From G963676655 sp963676655 (GTDB lineage Bacteria; Verrucomicrobiota; Lentisphaeria; Victivallales; Victivallaceae): a stretch of 64,000 bases of DNA. The notes below the pieces were generated by a model that worked only from the letters and a program-made list of their open reading frames with translations, did not search any database and was not told where the DNA came from. The stretch is taken from NCBI GenBank assembly GCA_963676655.2, contig CAXXKX010000003.1, positions 1,674,001 to 1,738,000 of the forward strand, given 5' to 3'. A program made the position numbers and the translations under genes. Shown here piece by piece: positions 26,124 to 34,916 of the stretch (positions are counted from its first letter, which is position 1; every line of letters begins with the position of its first letter).

Positions 26124-26609
26124 ATGGACCGGGAAAAAATAATAACCCATTTGAAAAGCCAGGGAACCTGGCGTTTGGTTTTATTAAGCATCATAACACT
26201 TGGAATTTATACCGCACACTATATCAAACGTCAAACCTGCATATTTAATAAATATCTTGATCAAGATCAGAAAATGTCTATTATCTTTGTTTATTTCATT
26301 TTATTGTTATCATACGTGAGAGCTATTATGTTAATATCTCCCGTTTTTGTGGAGCAATGGCCTATAAATGAAAATGTAACTGATCTTTGGAATAAAATAT
26401 GGGTGCTTCTTATAATTTGCTGGGCTTTTATCGCCAGAAGAAAAATTAATGAGTTTATTCTTTCCAGTTCAAAACGAACCCAATGGCTAAATCGGGGATT
26501 GACATTTTTTTTCTCGGTTTTTTATATCAATTATATGATTAACTTCATAAACAATAACTTGGATAATCAGCAAAAAATGGAGAAAGTCCCTCCGTTACCT
26601 GAAAGCTGA
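26124..26609 (+). CDS. Small integral membrane protein, DUF4234-like
   Basis: 161 residues with about four hydrophobic segments: WRLVLLSIITLGIYTAHYIKRQ near the N-terminus (the TLGIY segment resembles DUF4234 proteins), IIFVYFILLLSYVRAIML, IWVLLIICWAFIARRK and LTFFFSVFYINYMINF. Function unknown. GAGGTGG precedes the ATG. The 3' third and about 130 bp downstream are duplicated 6671 bp away at 33115-33409, where a paralogue's tail remains. Confidence 0.7.
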   Translation: MDREKIITHLKSQGTWRLVLLSIITLGIYTAHYIKRQTCIFNKYLDQDQKMSIIFVYFILLLSYVRAIMLISPVFVEQWPINENVTDLWNKIWVLLIICWAFIARRKINEFILSSSKRTQWLNRGLTFFFSVFYINYMINFINNNLDNQQKMEKVPPLPES

Positions 26610-26739
26610 TAATCTTTAGGAATTATTGAACTACTTTCAACCTTCAACTTTCAACGTTCAACCTCTGTTTCCCCGCTTGCGGGATAGCTGTGAATGTTTT
26701 TAAAAATGTCCGAGCCGAATGATTTGTAAATATCCCTTG
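26444..26739 (+). repeat. Left copy of a ~296-bp direct repeat flanking cassette B
   Basis: Covers the end of the membrane-protein gene and about 130 bp beyond, including TTCAACCTTCAACTTTCAAC-type heptad words and the hairpin CCCGC-TT-GCGGG. It matches 33115-33409 with a constant 6671-bp offset; the noncoding part (26607-26739) is nearly identical, the coding part more diverged. Confidence 0.85.
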
Positions 26740-27039
26740 CCCGTTCATTCGTTGTAAGAGGCTCTAATTTTGCAATTCAATGCTTTGCCTAATTAATTCG
26801 CGTTTAAGCAAATCAAAAAACCATTGTTTTTATATTAGTACATACAACTTTCATAAAAAACAATATTTATACATAAAGATAAGGCCTAAAACGGAGTATT
26901 ATCAAAAATATCTGAACCATATGGAATATCTATTAGTGTAATACACAGCTGGATCATTGCGGGAAAACAGCATAAAATAGCGCGTTGGTATTTTTCTTGC
27001 TTTTTTTTGTTTTTTTTTGTTTTTTTATGTTTTTAGCTA
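26740..27039. other. Noncoding stretch before the cassette B regulator
   Basis: AT-rich, no gene seen. The last 60 bp carry T tracts of 7-9 bases separated by single G at roughly 10-bp spacing (about 26995-27036), directly upstream of the promoter. Confidence 0.5.
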
Positions 27040-27068
27040 TTGACATTTGCTGATTTTTATAGTATTAT
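27040..27068 (+). promoter_or_regulatory. Sigma-70 promoter of cassette B regulator
   Basis: TTGACA (27040-27045), 17-bp spacer, TATTAT (27063-27068), preceded by phased T tracts that could bend DNA or act as an UP element. The promoter rules out the longer open frame starting at 27047 and fixes the start codon at 27101. Confidence 0.8.
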
Positions 27069-27100
27069 GTAAAAACACAAATCACAACTATGAAAAGATT

Positions 27101-28237
27101 ATGAATCAAGTAAAATTAAAATTAAACCAATTAAGTCCAAATCCGCGACAAGTAATTTGCGATTTAATGGAGCAGTTGCCTCCAGTAGGAGAATCTCTGG
27201 GGAATGAAATAAGTCTGGCAAAACGTTTCGATACATCCCGTACCACCATCCGTACAGCTTTGAACTTTCTGGAGAGTCATGATTGCGTGAAAATCATTCC
27301 GCGCAAGGGAGTATTTTTAAAAAACAGCTTTACCGTCCCGCAGCCACGGGCTGCTTTTAGACAAAAACGCGAAGAATATTTGTACATCCGCTGGTGTGAC
27401 AGCATTTTATGTCAGGAGCTAGGTCGCGGATTTGAGTTATGTGCTCGTGAGCACAATATCAATGTGGCTACAATAGATATCAATAGTGACGCCAACTTGC
27501 AACAAAGTATACTTACCAGTATTCCGGATTACATCAAGGGAATAATTATTTTACCTAGTAGTGACAAGTATCTTGCAGTCGTCCTTAATCAGCTTGTGAA
27601 GCGAGGAATAAAAGTTGTTCAGGTTGACCGCAGTATCAAGTTTAGTAGTACTCCGTCTCTTGAAGTTGCATTTGACAATTACAGCGGAGCAGTCGAAGCG
27701 GTAAAGTTATTGTTGACGCAACACAAACAACCAGTGTATTTTTGTGGTTACCGGGAACAAAGTTCCACCTACAAGCGCTATATGGGCTGGTACGATACAA
27801 TGTGTCATTATGGTTATTGTAAGCCAGACGAGTTTTTGATTGACCTGGCGTCAACAAACTTTTCAATAGAATATGCGTCTGATAATTTTCTGAAAGCCAC
27901 AGCGGACATGTTGGAGCAATTTCTGAGCGAGGTAAAAGAATTCCCAATATCTATATTTGCGGTAAGTGATCATGTTGCCAGAGTGGTTTATCAAGTTGCG
28001 GAAAAACTCAATTTGCGCCCGGGCAAAGATATTTATATCATCGGGTTTGATGACTTGCCATTTGCCGCCGAAATGACTCCTCCTCTGACCAGTATCAAGG
28101 TTGACCGCCAACAACTTGGAAGAGTTGCGGCGGAAATGCTTTTTGACAATGATAATTTTCTCCACAGCAAACTGCTTCCGGTGGAATTGATTGTACGCGC
28201 GTCCAGTGGAGGCGCAGATGCATTGAACGTTATATAA
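27101..28237 (+). CDS. GntR-type regulator with LacI-like sugar-sensor domain (cassette B)
   Basis: 378 residues. Winged-helix N-terminus (GNEISLAKRFDTSRTTIRTALNFLESHDCVKIIPRKGVFL), then a LacI/periplasmic-binding-like domain: DYIKGIIILPSS, AVEAVKLLLTQHKQPVYFCGY, PISIFAVSDHVARVVYQ, DIYIIGFDDLPFAAEMTPPLTSIKVDRQQLG, the last being the typical LacI C-terminal block. No good Shine-Dalgarno sequence before ATG 27101 (only AAAAG). Divergent in sequence from the other GntR hybrids here. Confidence 0.9.
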   Translation: MNQVKLKLNQLSPNPRQVICDLMEQLPPVGESLGNEISLAKRFDTSRTTIRTALNFLESHDCVKIIPRKGVFLKNSFTVPQPRAAFRQKREEYLYIRWCDSILCQELGRGFELCAREHNINVATIDINSDANLQQSILTSIPDYIKGIIILPSSDKYLAVVLNQLVKRGIKVVQVDRSIKFSSTPSLEVAFDNYSGAVEAVKLLLTQHKQPVYFCGYREQSSTYKRYMGWYDTMCHYGYCKPDEFLIDLASTNFSIEYASDNFLKATADMLEQFLSEVKEFPISIFAVSDHVARVVYQVAEKLNLRPGKDIYIIGFDDLPFAAEMTPPLTSIKVDRQQLGRVAAEMLFDNDNFLHSKLLPVELIVRASSGGADALNVI

Positions 28238-28823
28238 GTTAAATGAGGAAAGGATTTTTTAGAAATGGTTGAGAGAAATTCAGTTATTGTTGACGTAAAA
28301 ATCATTGACGCATGCTGATATTCAAAGGCCTTATACAATATTCATATGACAATACCATGATTTGGAGCATCCTGGTGCAAAGAAATATGATTTTCCCTTA
28401 AGGATGACACTTAAGTTTAGTTTTTATCGAATAATGGTCATGATTATCCCGGCGTTGCCTGTGGAACTTTGCGATATATGTCCCAAAGTTGTTTTCTGAA
28501 TAAGAATGTGCTAACAATTTTTTCCCTGTAGCATTTTATCAGCCTGGGATATCGCCATAGATAAAGCGATAAGAATCAATAACTTTTTTTGAGGTAAAAG
28601 TTTTTTCAAAAACCGTCAAAATCAACCATTAACAACGGAGGTAGAATTAATCAGCAAACGATCCGGACTGAAAAAATCTCATTTTTTCAGTGTAAGCCAC
28701 TTTTTAAGTTTATACTGTTATTATAAGGATATTCGAGATACGGGAAAGTGGCAAAACAGCGTCTTTAATCAACACAAATGATGTATAAAGCAGCACAATC
28801 AAAACCAGATAGGAGGTGTACAA
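28238..28823. other. 586-bp intergenic region upstream of the cassette B pseudopilin
   Basis: No gene seen. Holds a perfect 10-bp hairpin CTGAAAAAAT-CTC-ATTTTTTCAG (28668-28690) and, at about 28636, a stray Shine-Dalgarno-like CGGAGGTAG with no start codon behind it. The region is long compared with the 31-72 bp gaps in cassettes A, D and E, so it may contain a separate promoter or the remnant of a lost gene. Confidence 0.5.
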
Positions 28824-29585
28824 ATGCTGTCTTATGAATTTCCAGAGAAGAGCCGTGAGAGAGAAAGCTTCATTCACGGGGTCGTCAATCAGATAAAACC
28901 GATGCCGAGTAAAGGACACAGGTTATTAATGCACAGATTTTTTACATTAATAGAATTACTTGTAGTAATAGCTATTATTGCTATTTTGGCTTCAATGCTT
29001 CTTCCTGCTTTGAATAAAGCGAGAGAGAAAGCGATTGCAACGCAATGCGTATCAAATCTTAAACAGATGGGAGCGGATTTGAAAATGTATGCGGATGATT
29101 ACCAGGAATATTTACCCAAAATTGTTGTATCCAGCAACGAGGCCTGGAAAGATGTTATAATTGCTTACAGCAACCATTCCAAGATAATGAGCTGTCCTGT
29201 TCCACAAATGAAGGTGGGTAATTACGGTTTAAGAACCTGTGTACAAAGTACGACTTCAGCAATCAGATTTGGCAGCCCCATTCGCTTTGGAGCTATCCGT
29301 CGCTGGGCTAAACCTTCAACAATGATCTTAGCCGGAGACTCCATAACCAACAGAAGTATTGGTACATCCAACCTTTCACAACACTATAGGTTGGATGATA
29401 ACAATACGGGACAAGGAGGTCTAGGCCTGCCCCATACCCGACACTCGAACAGGATCAACCTTCTCTATGGTGACGGGCATGTCTGCGCGGTTACCGGTGC
29501 AGAGCTTAACGATGAAGCAAGAGCCAACTCCGGCTGGACATTTGTTCTGCAGGATTATCAAACTAAAGTAGGTGCATATCCATGA
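28824..29585 (+). CDS. Pseudopilin with prepilin N-terminus and H-X9-DG domain (cassette B), long leader
   Basis: 253 residues from ATG 28824, which has a perfect AGGAGGTG Shine-Dalgarno 7 nt upstream; this gives a 38-residue leader before FTLIELLVVIAI. The internal ATG 28929 would give the short leader MHRF seen in the other cassettes but has a poor site. The hydrophobic helix and LPALNKAREKA are as in the others; the end has HSNRINLLYGDGHV (H-x9-DG). The residue before the cleavage-site Phe is Phe. Followed by the secreted glycosidase gene 95 nt on. Confidence 0.9.
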   Translation: MLSYEFPEKSRERESFIHGVVNQIKPMPSKGHRLLMHRFFTLIELLVVIAIIAILASMLLPALNKAREKAIATQCVSNLKQMGADLKMYADDYQEYLPKIVVSSNEAWKDVIIAYSNHSKIMSCPVPQMKVGNYGLRTCVQSTTSAIRFGSPIRFGAIRRWAKPSTMILAGDSITNRSIGTSNLSQHYRLDDNNTGQGGLGLPHTRHSNRINLLYGDGHVCAVTGAELNDEARANSGWTFVLQDYQTKVGAYP

Positions 29586-29680
29586 TGCAGAGCATCTTGT
29601 TGTTCTACTTTTTACCATTGTAGTAACGTTTGTATAAAAGGTCAACAGTTTTTTGAATAAAAATAACCAGGAAATCAGCC

Positions 29681-32602
29681 ATGGACGGCGGAGGTTTTAT
29701 GAATTGGAACGCTATTTGGGATGTCGGTCTGAAGAATAATCTGTTTTTTTCAGAGGCAGCAAAATTTTTGAGACTGAACTATTATATTCTGTTATTTCTG
29801 GGAACATCATTAATAGCGACCGAACATAAGATTGACGCCTCCTGGGGGGGATGGCTCAGTAATTTCACCATAAATGGGACGCAGACACCCGCCATTAACC
29901 AGACTCGTTTCAAGATGCGTCATGACAATGCCAACATTTACTTTGATATCGAAGCATACGAGTCTCATATGTCGTCACTCAAAGCTGCAAAATACGCGCA
30001 TGGTTCCGATGCGATTTGGCAAAACGACAGCATTGAGCTGAATTTCTGTCTTAGTCGAAATACTTTGGAATACTACAAAATCCTCATCGATAACTGCGGC
30101 ACAGTCGTAGGCTTAAAAATGGTTGATGACAATACCGGGAGTCGAACATTTATCGGGCAGCCCTGGGACAGTTTCGCTACGGCTCAAGTGAGAAAAAGCA
30201 ATAACCGTTGGCATCTTCAGGTAAAAGTCCCTTTTGGGAGTATGGATATTGCCAAACTGGAAGAATGGAGAATCAACGTAGCTCGCAACCGTTATGCGGG
30301 CGGCAAGGCTGTACACAGCAGCTACTCTCGCCTCTATGGCATTTCCCACATACGCCCGTGGGATTTCATCAAGGTGAAAATGCTTAACTTTTCCACTGAT
30401 GGTTATCTTTGGGAAATTGAAAATATTCAGAATAAAGTTATTAATGCAAATACTCTCACGCTGGCATTCGATGTTCGCAATAACAATCGGGAATTTCGTC
30501 GTTTTGTTGCACAATGTGGAAATAAGAAGAATTCCAGTTATGTCGAGGCGAAGAAGTATAAGCGCGTATCCATGAATATACCTGTAAAGAACCACGCGCT
30601 TAATAACTTTACTCTGCAACTCCGAAGCGCATCCGGGCAACTTATGCATACGCGCAGTTTCGATTTTAAAATAGATTACGCTCCAATTAAACTGCAACTC
30701 ATTGCACCCGCATATCGCAACAATATTTATGCAAGTATGAAACTCAAAGAAGTCATCGTAAAAGTGGATGCGGAAAAAGGTTTGATTAAGGAGGAACTGA
30801 AGATCTCATTTCCCAATGGGGCAAACATTCACACGATCTCCCCTGGCGAATTGCCAAAAACAATTAAATTTAATGTAGAGAATCTCCCGGACGGCAAGCA
30901 TATGCTAAGAGCGGAATCCGGGGAATTTGTGAAAACTGTTCAAATCCGAAAACTTCCGTATCGGCAAGGCGAAATTTATCTTGACGCCGATGGCATTACT
31001 TATATTGATGGGAAAAAATTTCTTCCTTTCGGTTGGTTCCGGGTAGGGCCGAACTCTCATGTAACAGGGATTAATGCCATGCAGGCAAACCAGCATAACT
31101 CAAGCATAAAGGACATGAAAAAATTTCTTGATCTGAATCTAAAGAGGGGAAAATATGCTATTATTTATCCTTATTCAGATGGTTCCGGGGCATGGGACAT
31201 GAAGAATTTCGCGCGTAAGGAACGAAAGTCTGAATTGACTAAATCACAGCAGAGCCAGATTCGTAAGTTTGTCGGCACGGTGGGGCGGTATAACGGCATT
31301 CTCGGGTGGTATGTGTCAGATGAACCGGAAAATACCGGCGATAATCCGTTATGGTACGAGCAATTGCGCAAACTGCTGACAGAAGTAGATCCTTATCACC
31401 CGACAATTTTGCTGAATTGGGGCATCGCGGGAATTAACAAATATTACCAGGGTTGCGATATTTTAATGCCGGATTGCTATCCATCTTTCGTTATCGACGG
31501 GCCAAGCTTAAAACCAATTTATGCAATCTCTCAATGGACCAGGACGGCAAATAAATTACGTCCAACTTGGATCACGATCCATGCATTTGACTGGGCGAGG
31601 AAAGGGCATCGAACCCGTCCTCCAACTTTCCGCGAATTGCGAAATCAGGTTTACCAGGTTTTTGCCAATAACGGCAAAGGCATCTTAATGTACAGCTACA
31701 CGCATTGGAGCCAGATGTTTAGCGACTTGCGTGTCGGTCCTAATTTTCTGGCTGGAGAACTTCAAGTTAATAAGGACTTATTATTAGCTTCAAACAGCAA
31801 TTCGCTGCTTCAGGTCAACTCTCCGGACAAAAACTTCCAAAGCGCTCTCAAACGATTTGGCAATGATATTTGTATTATTGCCGTCAATACATCAGACAAA
31901 CCCATAACCGTTGGTTTTGAATTAAAACAACCGGTCAAGAAGTTGTACATCTTAAGTGAAAGAAAAAGCGTTAACGGCTCAAGGTTTTCTCAAAGATTCG
32001 AGCCTTTTGAGACCAAACTTTTTACAAACAATAAAAGTATTGCGACCGCCTGTGACATCGTGGATTTCAGAAAAAAACTTGCTGAACTCAAAGCCGCACC
32101 GAAACTCAAAAACAATCTGCTTTATATCGGCGAAATAACCCACCAGCAACATATGGAATTTAATAAGGGTAACAAACCGGCGAACTTGCCGACCCTGACG
32201 GCTTCGAGCGACATTAAGCATTATTATACCCTTAAAACAGGAGGCCTGTATTTTCTTACCGATGGCATTATTGAAAATATTCCCCTGTTTTATATGGCGT
32301 GGACTCCATCAAGGGATGATAAGCAGCCTTATATTGAGATTAAATTACCATCTCGACAACGCGTCTCAAAAGTTGTAGTCTATGCGACACATGCAGAGAA
32401 CCAACCATATCGTATCAGTGCGCTTTCGGTTTCCTCAGGGGGGAAAGAATTGGCGAGGCGGGAAAACTTAAATCAACAGAAAATCGAAATAACTTTCTCT
32501 CCGGTAGATACCGCTCAACTGCGTATCAATATATTAAAACAACGGAAAAGCGAAATAGCCAACAATAATCCGGCGATCAGTGAAATTGAGGTATACAAAT
32601 GA
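29681..32602 (+). CDS. Secreted glycoside hydrolase-like protein with CBM9/DOMON-like N-terminal and C-terminal discoidin-like domains (cassette B)
   Basis: 973 residues. A hydrophobic export segment LNYYILLFLGTSLIAT lies at about residues 31-47, after a cytoplasmic-looking start; an alternative ATG at 29699 follows GGAGG at 4-nt spacing. Residues about 50-245 look like a family 9 carbohydrate-binding fold (DASWGGW ... DAIWQNDSIELNFCL ... WHLQVKVPF). Residues about 430-690 form a TIM barrel (YIDGKKFLPFGWFRVGP, GILGWYVSDEPEN with a candidate acid/base Glu, PTILLNWGI, MPDCYP, ILMYSYTHW). The C-terminal 120 residues resemble F5/8C (YIEIKLPSRQRVSKVVVYA). The next gene starts on its stop codon. 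Confidence 0.82.
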   Translation: MDGGGFMNWNAIWDVGLKNNLFFSEAAKFLRLNYYILLFLGTSLIATEHKIDASWGGWLSNFTINGTQTPAINQTRFKMRHDNANIYFDIEAYESHMSSLKAAKYAHGSDAIWQNDSIELNFCLSRNTLEYYKILIDNCGTVVGLKMVDDNTGSRTFIGQPWDSFATAQVRKSNNRWHLQVKVPFGSMDIAKLEEWRINVARNRYAGGKAVHSSYSRLYGISHIRPWDFIKVKMLNFSTDGYLWEIENIQNKVINANTLTLAFDVRNNNREFRRFVAQCGNKKNSSYVEAKKYKRVSMNIPVKNHALNNFTLQLRSASGQLMHTRSFDFKIDYAPIKLQLIAPAYRNNIYASMKLKEVIVKVDAEKGLIKEELKISFPNGANIHTISPGELPKTIKFNVENLPDGKHMLRAESGEFVKTVQIRKLPYRQGEIYLDADGITYIDGKKFLPFGWFRVGPNSHVTGINAMQANQHNSSIKDMKKFLDLNLKRGKYAIIYPYSDGSGAWDMKNFARKERKSELTKSQQSQIRKFVGTVGRYNGILGWYVSDEPENTGDNPLWYEQLRKLLTEVDPYHPTILLNWGIAGINKYYQGCDILMPDCYPSFVIDGPSLKPIYAISQWTRTANKLRPTWITIHAFDWARKGHRTRPPTFRELRNQVYQVFANNGKGILMYSYTHWSQMFSDLRVGPNFLAGELQVNKDLLLASNSNSLLQVNSPDKNFQSALKRFGNDICIIAVNTSDKPITVGFELKQPVKKLYILSERKSVNGSRFSQRFEPFETKLFTNNKSIATACDIVDFRKKLAELKAAPKLKNNLLYIGEITHQQHMEFNKGNKPANLPTLTASSDIKHYYTLKTGGLYFLTDGIIENIPLFYMAWTPSRDDKQPYIEIKLPSRQRVSKVVVYATHAENQPYRISALSVSSGGKELARRENLNQQKIEITFSPVDTAQLRINILKQRKSEIANNNPAISEIEVYK

Positions 32603-33036
32603 AGCTTGTACTAGCAATAATATTGTTCTTTTCCTTAACTGCAGCATTCACCCAGACGATCAAAATAACAAATAACGTGCTGCCGCAGACGGAACAATTC
32701 AATTTTAACGTTTGCAATCCCCCGCCGGGACTGCAGGCGTTTCGGATTTATGTTTATGTACGAGACGCTCCTTTGGCATGCAAGGATGCGTTCAAATTAA
32801 CAATCAGTAAAAATGGAAAAACATGGAATTCATATATGCTGGTTCCATGGAAATTGTTCAAACCCGGAAAAGCTTCATCTTCGTTAGCTGTCAACAAGTG
32901 GCCAGCGGGAGATTATTTATTATATTTTACTCTCCGTTACCGGGGCGCCGATAAGAAAACGGCCTATAAATCAATTACTGTGCCTTTCACCGTAATCGCT
33001 CCGGTTAAAGCCGGTCTAGTAGGACAAAAAAATTAA
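32599..33036 (+). CDS. Small secreted beta-sandwich protein of unknown function
   Basis: 145 residues. Signal peptide KLVLAIILFFSLTAAFT, then a single beta-rich domain (FNFNVCNPPPGLQAFRIYVYV ... AGDYLLYFTLRYRGA) like an Ig or fibronectin fold. It starts with ATGA overlapping the stop of the glycosidase gene, so translation is coupled. Likely an accessory or carbohydrate-binding partner; no family recognised. Confidence 0.75.
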   Translation: MKLVLAIILFFSLTAAFTQTIKITNNVLPQTEQFNFNVCNPPPGLQAFRIYVYVRDAPLACKDAFKLTISKNGKTWNSYMLVPWKLFKPGKASSSLAVNKWPAGDYLLYFTLRYRGADKKTAYKSITVPFTVIAPVKAGLVGQKN

Positions 33037-33047
33037 ATCAATAAATT

Positions 33048-33069
33048 AGGCGGATCATTTCCGCCTTTT
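33048..33069 (+). terminator. Terminator of cassette B
   Basis: 7-bp stem AGGCGGA / TCCGCCT with a 5-nt loop and four T, 12 nt after the last stop codon of the cassette. Confidence 0.75.
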
Positions 33070-33111
33070 AAGGTTCATTTTCGTAATAACCTGGGTTCTC
33101 ATTGCCTGAAA

Positions 33112-33280
33112 TAGAATTAATGAGTTTATTCTTTCCGGTTCAAACCAAAACCAATGTCTCAATCGAGGATTGACATTTTTTTTCTCGGTTTTTTACTTCA
33201 ATTATATGATTAACAGTTTAAAAGTAAATTCTGATAAAGAAAAAATAATGGAGGGTCCTTCCCCATTACCCGAATGCTGA
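33112..33280 (+). pseudogene. 5'-truncated paralogue of the DUF4234-like membrane protein
   Basis: About 55 codons, in frame to a TGA, matching the C-terminus of the protein encoded at 26124-26609: INEFILSGSNQNQCLNRGL against INEFILSSSKRTQWLNRGL, then TFFFSVFYFNYMIN and PLPEC against PLPES. There is no start codon or upstream part; the homology begins abruptly about 45 bp after the cassette B terminator. The reading frame is intact but differs at many residues, so it was a diverged paralogue, not a fresh copy. Confidence 0.85.
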
Positions 33281-33409
33281 TAATCTTTGGAATTATTGAA
33301 CTGCTTTCAACCTTCAACTTTCAACGTTCAACCTCTGTTTCCCCGCTTGCGGGATGGCTGTGAATGTTTTTAAAAATGTCCGGAGTGAATGATTTGTAAA
33401 TATCCCTTG
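33115..33409 (+). repeat. Right copy of the ~296-bp direct repeat flanking cassette B
   Basis: Collinear with 26444-26739 at constant offset 6671; includes the truncated paralogue tail and the near-identical downstream region with the TTCAAC heptads (33306-33336) and CCCGC-TT-GCGGG hairpin. The rest of the gap to argB (33410-33469) holds only its ribosome-binding site. Confidence 0.85.
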
Positions 33410-33469
33410 TCTGATGTATTTTACCTGAGGCGAAAAAATTGCTTTTAATTTAAATAAGAGGTAGATAAA

Positions 33470-34342
33470 ATGGACGAACTGATTGGCAAAGCTAGAATTC
33501 TGGTTGAGGCGTTGCCTTATATCCAGCAATTTCGCGGCGCGTTGGTCGTTATCAAATTCGGCGGCAGTGCGATGGAAGATCCGGAGTTGACTTCCCAGAC
33601 AATGCGGGACGCGGTACTTTTAGAGGCTATCGGGATGCGTCCGGTAGTGGTCCACGGCGGCGGCAAAGCGATTTCCGCCGAGTTGAAAAACCGGGGAATC
33701 GAAACCCAGTTTGTCAATGGGCTGCGGAAGACTTGTGCAGATTCAGTCAAAGTTGTTGATGACGTTTTGCATAACCAGGTGAATGCCTCGCTGCTGGAGC
33801 ATGTCAAAAAATATGGCGGCAGCGCCAGACAGATTTCCGGGAAAGATATTTTAAAAGCTGAAAAGATGTACTCGAAATGCCCGGAAACCGGCAAAGACCT
33901 TGATATTGGCTTCGTTGGAAATGTGACAAAGGTTGATATCGCCCCGATTCTCAGTACGGTTGAGGAAAATGTTATGCCGATTATTCCGCCGCTGGCCATC
34001 GGAGAGGACGGTGCGGTCTATAATGTCAACGCGGATATCGCGGCTTGTAAGATCGCGGAGGCGCTGAAAGCACGCAAACTGGTTTTCCTCAGTGATGTTC
34101 CGGGAATCCTTACCGACCCGTCGGACGAATCGACCCTTATCTCCAGCGTCAGGCATGACGAGGCGATCAAGATGATCGAAGACGGTGTCATCAGCGGCGG
34201 CATGATCCCGAAAGTTATGAGCTGTCTGCATGCGCTTGAGGCTGGAACCGGCAAAGTTCACATGATTGACGGCCGGGCTCCTCATGCCTTGCTGCTGGAA
34301 ATATTCACGAAACAAGGTATCGGGACTGAAATTACTCATTGA
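33470..34342 (+). CDS. argB: Acetylglutamate kinase
   Basis: Phosphorylates N-acetyl-L-glutamate, second step of arginine synthesis. 290 residues. Amino-acid kinase fold: VVIKFGGSAMEDPELTSQ with the catalytic Lys, VVVHGGGKAIS, GLRKTC in place of the more usual GLRVT, NVNADIAACKIAEAL, LVFLSDVPGIL, and ISGGMIPKVMSCLHALEAG, with HMIDGRAPHALLLEIFT at the end. AGAGGTAG precedes the ATG. Operon with aroK and aroC, an unusual pathway mix. Confidence 0.96.
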   Translation: MDELIGKARILVEALPYIQQFRGALVVIKFGGSAMEDPELTSQTMRDAVLLEAIGMRPVVVHGGGKAISAELKNRGIETQFVNGLRKTCADSVKVVDDVLHNQVNASLLEHVKKYGGSARQISGKDILKAEKMYSKCPETGKDLDIGFVGNVTKVDIAPILSTVEENVMPIIPPLAIGEDGAVYNVNADIAACKIAEALKARKLVFLSDVPGILTDPSDESTLISSVRHDEAIKMIEDGVISGGMIPKVMSCLHALEAGTGKVHMIDGRAPHALLLEIFTKQGIGTEITH

Positions 34343-34352
34343 GGATTTATTA

Positions 34353-34916
34353 ATGGATTTAGTTTTTTGCGGCATGAAACACTGTGGGAAGACTACCCAC
34401 GGACGGAATATGGCGAAACATCTGGGATGGGATTTCATTGATACGGATGATCTGATTCCACGGCGTTACGCCGCGAAAAACGGTCAGGAACTGTCGGTTC
34501 GCCAGATCTATCATAAACTTGGGGAAGTAGTGTTTCGGGAAATGGAAGCGGAAATCATTGAAGACTTGCTGCGCGAACAAAGCGGGGATTCTCCCCGGGT
34601 CATTAGTTTAGGCGGCGGCCTGCCGACCAATGAGCATGTCGAACCGTTGTTGAAAGACCTGGGTTTTTTCGTCTATATCAAAACTTCACCGGATGAACTT
34701 TTAAGAAGAATTCTGCGTAAAGGATTGCCGCCGTTTTTGGATTTGGATGATCCCCGCGGCAGTTTTATGCGGCTATACAACAAACGCGAACCATATTATA
34801 TTAAACATGCGGACCTGATCATTGAACTTCCGCCTTCAGGCTCCGTGCAGGACAATCTGCAACTTGTAATCGAACGGACAGAGGAGGCGCTAAATGAGCG
34901 GCAGCAGTTACGGTAA
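34353..34916 (+). CDS. aroK: Shikimate kinase
   Basis: 187 residues from ATG 34353 (GAGGA 8 nt upstream; the frame is open further up inside argB). Walker A GMKHCGKTT, then GWDFIDTDDLI (shikimate-binding Asp), FREMEAEII (Arg), ISLGGGLPTN (the GGG motif), and a lid with LPPFLDLDDPRGSFMRLYNKREPYY. Phosphorylates shikimate in the chorismate pathway. Its 3' end overlaps aroC by 23 nt, so the pair is coupled. Confidence 0.93.
   Translation: MDLVFCGMKHCGKTTHGRNMAKHLGWDFIDTDDLIPRRYAAKNGQELSVRQIYHKLGEVVFREMEAEIIEDLLREQSGDSPRVISLGGGLPTNEHVEPLLKDLGFFVYIKTSPDELLRRILRKGLPPFLDLDDPRGSFMRLYNKREPYYIKHADLIIELPPSGSVQDNLQLVIERTEEALNERQQLR

Noticed and set aside
28668..28690. Hairpin as a terminator of the cassette B regulator
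   Set aside because: Perfect 10-bp stem, but AT-rich with no T run after it and more than 400 nt from the regulator stop.
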